From positions 1 to 64,000 of the forward strand of contig RBZT01000545.1 in NCBI GenBank assembly GCA_003693705.1: a stretch of 64,000 nucleotides of DNA, written 5' to 3'. Of the stretch, positions 62,476 through 64,000 are shown one piece after another. The notes beneath the pieces are model-generated. The model ran no database searches and was not told where the DNA came from. It saw nothing but the letters and a program-made list of their open reading frames with translations. Both the position numbers and the translations under genes were made by a program. The stretch is from Polymyxa betae (Eukaryota > Endomyxa > Phytomyxea > Plasmodiophorida > Plasmodiophoridae). Position 1 is the stretch's first letter. Every line of letters begins with the position of its first letter.

Positions 62476-63683
62476 ATGGAGCCTACGAAAAATGACGAAA
62501 TTTCCGAGGTATTCTATCTTATCACTCATCTGGTGTACACTGGCAACAGCTACATGTCAAGGGATCTGTGCTCGTGTATGAAGTCGCTTCTGAAGAGCTG
62601 GAACGATTGGATGTACTTCAAAATGGAAGAATGGCTGACGTCCGGAATTGAGCTTTGGAATATTGAATATCTTTCAGAGTTGCAAGATTATTTTCTGGCA
62701 GTTGATGGGGCTGTACCCGAACAATTGTCCAGGAATTTCGCTGCCCTGTCTGAGAGTACAGTCCAGGACTGGATGACCAAGATGGTATGCAATGGCTCGC
62801 ACAATTGTCTGTTCGTTTTGTTGATTGAGATCTTGCTTTAGGTTAGTGACGGGACCTCGTTCAGCAAGGTTGACAGTGCTGCCCATACACTGTTTTTATA
62901 CTACAGGGTGCGTCTATCCTACTATCTACAACCCCACAATTTCGGCCCTGTACCCCAAGTACGAGCATCTTTGTGAGCCCAGCGCACAGTCTCGTAAAAC
63001 AAGAGTACAAAGGCAGTGTCAAAAACGACGGGAGGCGGCAATCATTCCAAACATTTGTAATGAAATCGATGGAATGGAATCCAACTGCCCGAACTGTTGC
63101 GGGCCAGGATGTAACAATCGCGACCTTACAAACGGGAACTTTCCGAGCGTGTTGGAAGTCAAGAGCACTGGCATCTATCAGGATGGCGTGTTTGCGAAGG
63201 AAGACATCTCGGCCGAGGTCATGATTGCGGAATACACTGGGCTGGAACGTTCGACTATAATGCTCACACAATATCCCCATTTTATCTGATTTCCCAGATC
63301 ATGTGCAAAAGTGAATACGAGGATCCTGCAAAGCCTAATGAGCACGACCCGAATTACACTGCTACTGCCCCAGCTTGGCCATTCATCGTGATCGTTCAAA
63401 AGGTTGATGGCTGCTGGCCCACCGCTTCCAAAATCAATCACAGCTGTCAGTTAAATTAAATGCTGACATGCGCAAACGGACAGATAGCAGTGGTAATACC
63501 CGGTTAACAATATGGACGATCAGACCCATCGCCAAGGGTGAGGAGATCACTTATTGGTATTTCACAAAGAAATGGAAAACCAAATGCCTCTGCAAGGTCT
63601 GCAGAATGCGGAAAAATTGCGACCGTATCTCTGCAGGCCATTCCTTCCAAAACGTCATCGACGACGTAGAAGTTGAAAACTAG
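62476..63683 (+). pseudogene. SET-domain methyltransferase gene, frame broken
   Basis: An intact-looking N-terminal exon (DEISEVFYLITHLVYTGNS, then LQDYFLAVDGAVPEQLSR) splices at GTATGC. A Cys-rich pre-SET/AWS-like segment follows (NCPNCCGPGCNNRDL), then SET: GIYQDGVFAKEDISAEVMIAEYTG, INHSC, and IRPIAKGEEITYWYF with a post-SET CLCKVCRMRKNC. Two frame breaks spoil it. Between EYTG (63229) and FDYNAHTI the frame shifts with no usable intron; and directly after the NHSCQLN codons the 5-bp unit taaat is duplicated (63452-63456 and 63457-63461), producing an immediate stop. Removing one unit restores the family register. Histone H3-lysine methylation would be the ancestral role. Open frame may extend 5' toward the hAT (TADIWYKAARYLAGKWFG). 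Confidence 0.7.
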
Positions 63684-63778
63684 TGTGATTTTCAATAAAT
63701 TATCGTATCGATACCAGATCAGTATGCTTAGGGTTACAATACCAGAACAATTCCATCTCAATTTTCTATCAAATATAA

Positions 63779-63895
63779 GCGTTCTGACTGATACGATACC
63801 ATATCGATACCATATGAGCGCTCTGACTGATACGATACCATATCGATACCATCACAGCGCTCTGACTGTAACGATACCAGGTCGATACCATATCA
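63779..63895 (+). repeat. 39-bp tandem repeat, three copies
   Basis: Units at 63779-63817, 63818-63856 and 63857-63895 share the pattern gcg(c/t)tctgactg followed by two gatacc/cgatacc boxes. A degenerate partial copy lies upstream near 63703-63725. The unit length is a multiple of three, and one frame is open through all copies (SALTDTIPYRYH), but I think this is a property of the repeat rather than a gene. Confidence 0.9.
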
Positions 63896-64000
63896 GTGTT
63901 AGTTTGGGGAGTTGAACTGATTGAAATTTTATTGAGCGTACGAACCCAAATTTCGAGATTTGGAATTTGATTTTTTTGGGAGGCTTGGCTATTAGAGGAC

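Noticed and set aside
63779-63895. CRISPR-like array
   Set aside because: Direct tandem units without spacers in a eukaryotic spacer; a minisatellite.
63673-63915. Protein gene encoded by the 39-bp repeat
   Set aside because: The open frame follows from a repeat unit divisible by three; no upstream coding support.

Overview
The window is nuclear DNA from a eukaryote. Every gene I could resolve carries short spliceosomal introns (mostly about 45 to 60 nt, GT-AG, standard code), and coding strands alternate freely with short spacers. The gene set suggests a unicellular organism near the fungal/animal split. It has centriole or cilium genes (a SAS-6-like protein, a TTC23-like TPR protein), a fungal-type Brl1/Brr6 nuclear-envelope protein, a candidate Yarrowia/plant-type complex I accessory subunit, and a BEACH-WD40 protein of the NSMAF (FAN) type. 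A zoosporic fungus-like lineage (chytrid or aphelid relative) or a unicellular holozoan would fit. This placement is inference only.

Layout, left to right. 1-1.5 kb: no supported gene, one AT-rich open frame. 1.55-8.4 kb (+): SAS-6-like protein, a syntaxin-8-like Qc-SNARE, a DUF229/sulfatase-like type II membrane protein, and an OTU1/YOD1-like deubiquitinase with a 19-nt microexon. 8.8-15.7 kb (-): a giant secreted protein of cadherin-like repeats, then a Nudix hydrolase. 16-18.8 kb (+): YKT6 and BUB3. 18.9-22.4 kb (-): an alpha-solenoid/beta-sandwich protein I cannot name. 23.2-32.4 kb (+): ISWI remodeler, Brl1/Brr6 and NSMAF. 32.6-43.3 kb (-): LRR protein, EGF-bearing ABCG transporter, small complex I-like protein and TKL-type kinase. 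44-52 kb: SEL1-repeat protein, MED18 (-), a glycosyltransferase-like membrane protein, a small anchored protein and a disordered protein. 53-60 kb: YbaK-domain protein (-), peroxisomal thiolase (-), tRNA-Arg(CCG) and a TTC23-like protein (-).

The last 4 kb are different. A degenerate LINE reverse-transcriptase remnant contains an internally deleted hAT element (446 bp, perfect 19-bp terminal inverted repeats, perfect 8-bp target duplication). It is followed by a SET-domain gene broken by a 5-bp tandem duplication and a second frame break, then a 39-bp tandem repeat. This is a local repeat-decay zone next to an otherwise compact housekeeping region.

Functionally the genes are unrelated housekeeping functions (membrane fusion, mitosis, chromatin, transcription, lipid oxidation, respiration). 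I see no operon-like logic and no defence or biosynthetic cluster. Most gene models were built by hand from splice-site phase and protein-family conservation; first exons and some internal junctions are the least certain parts.
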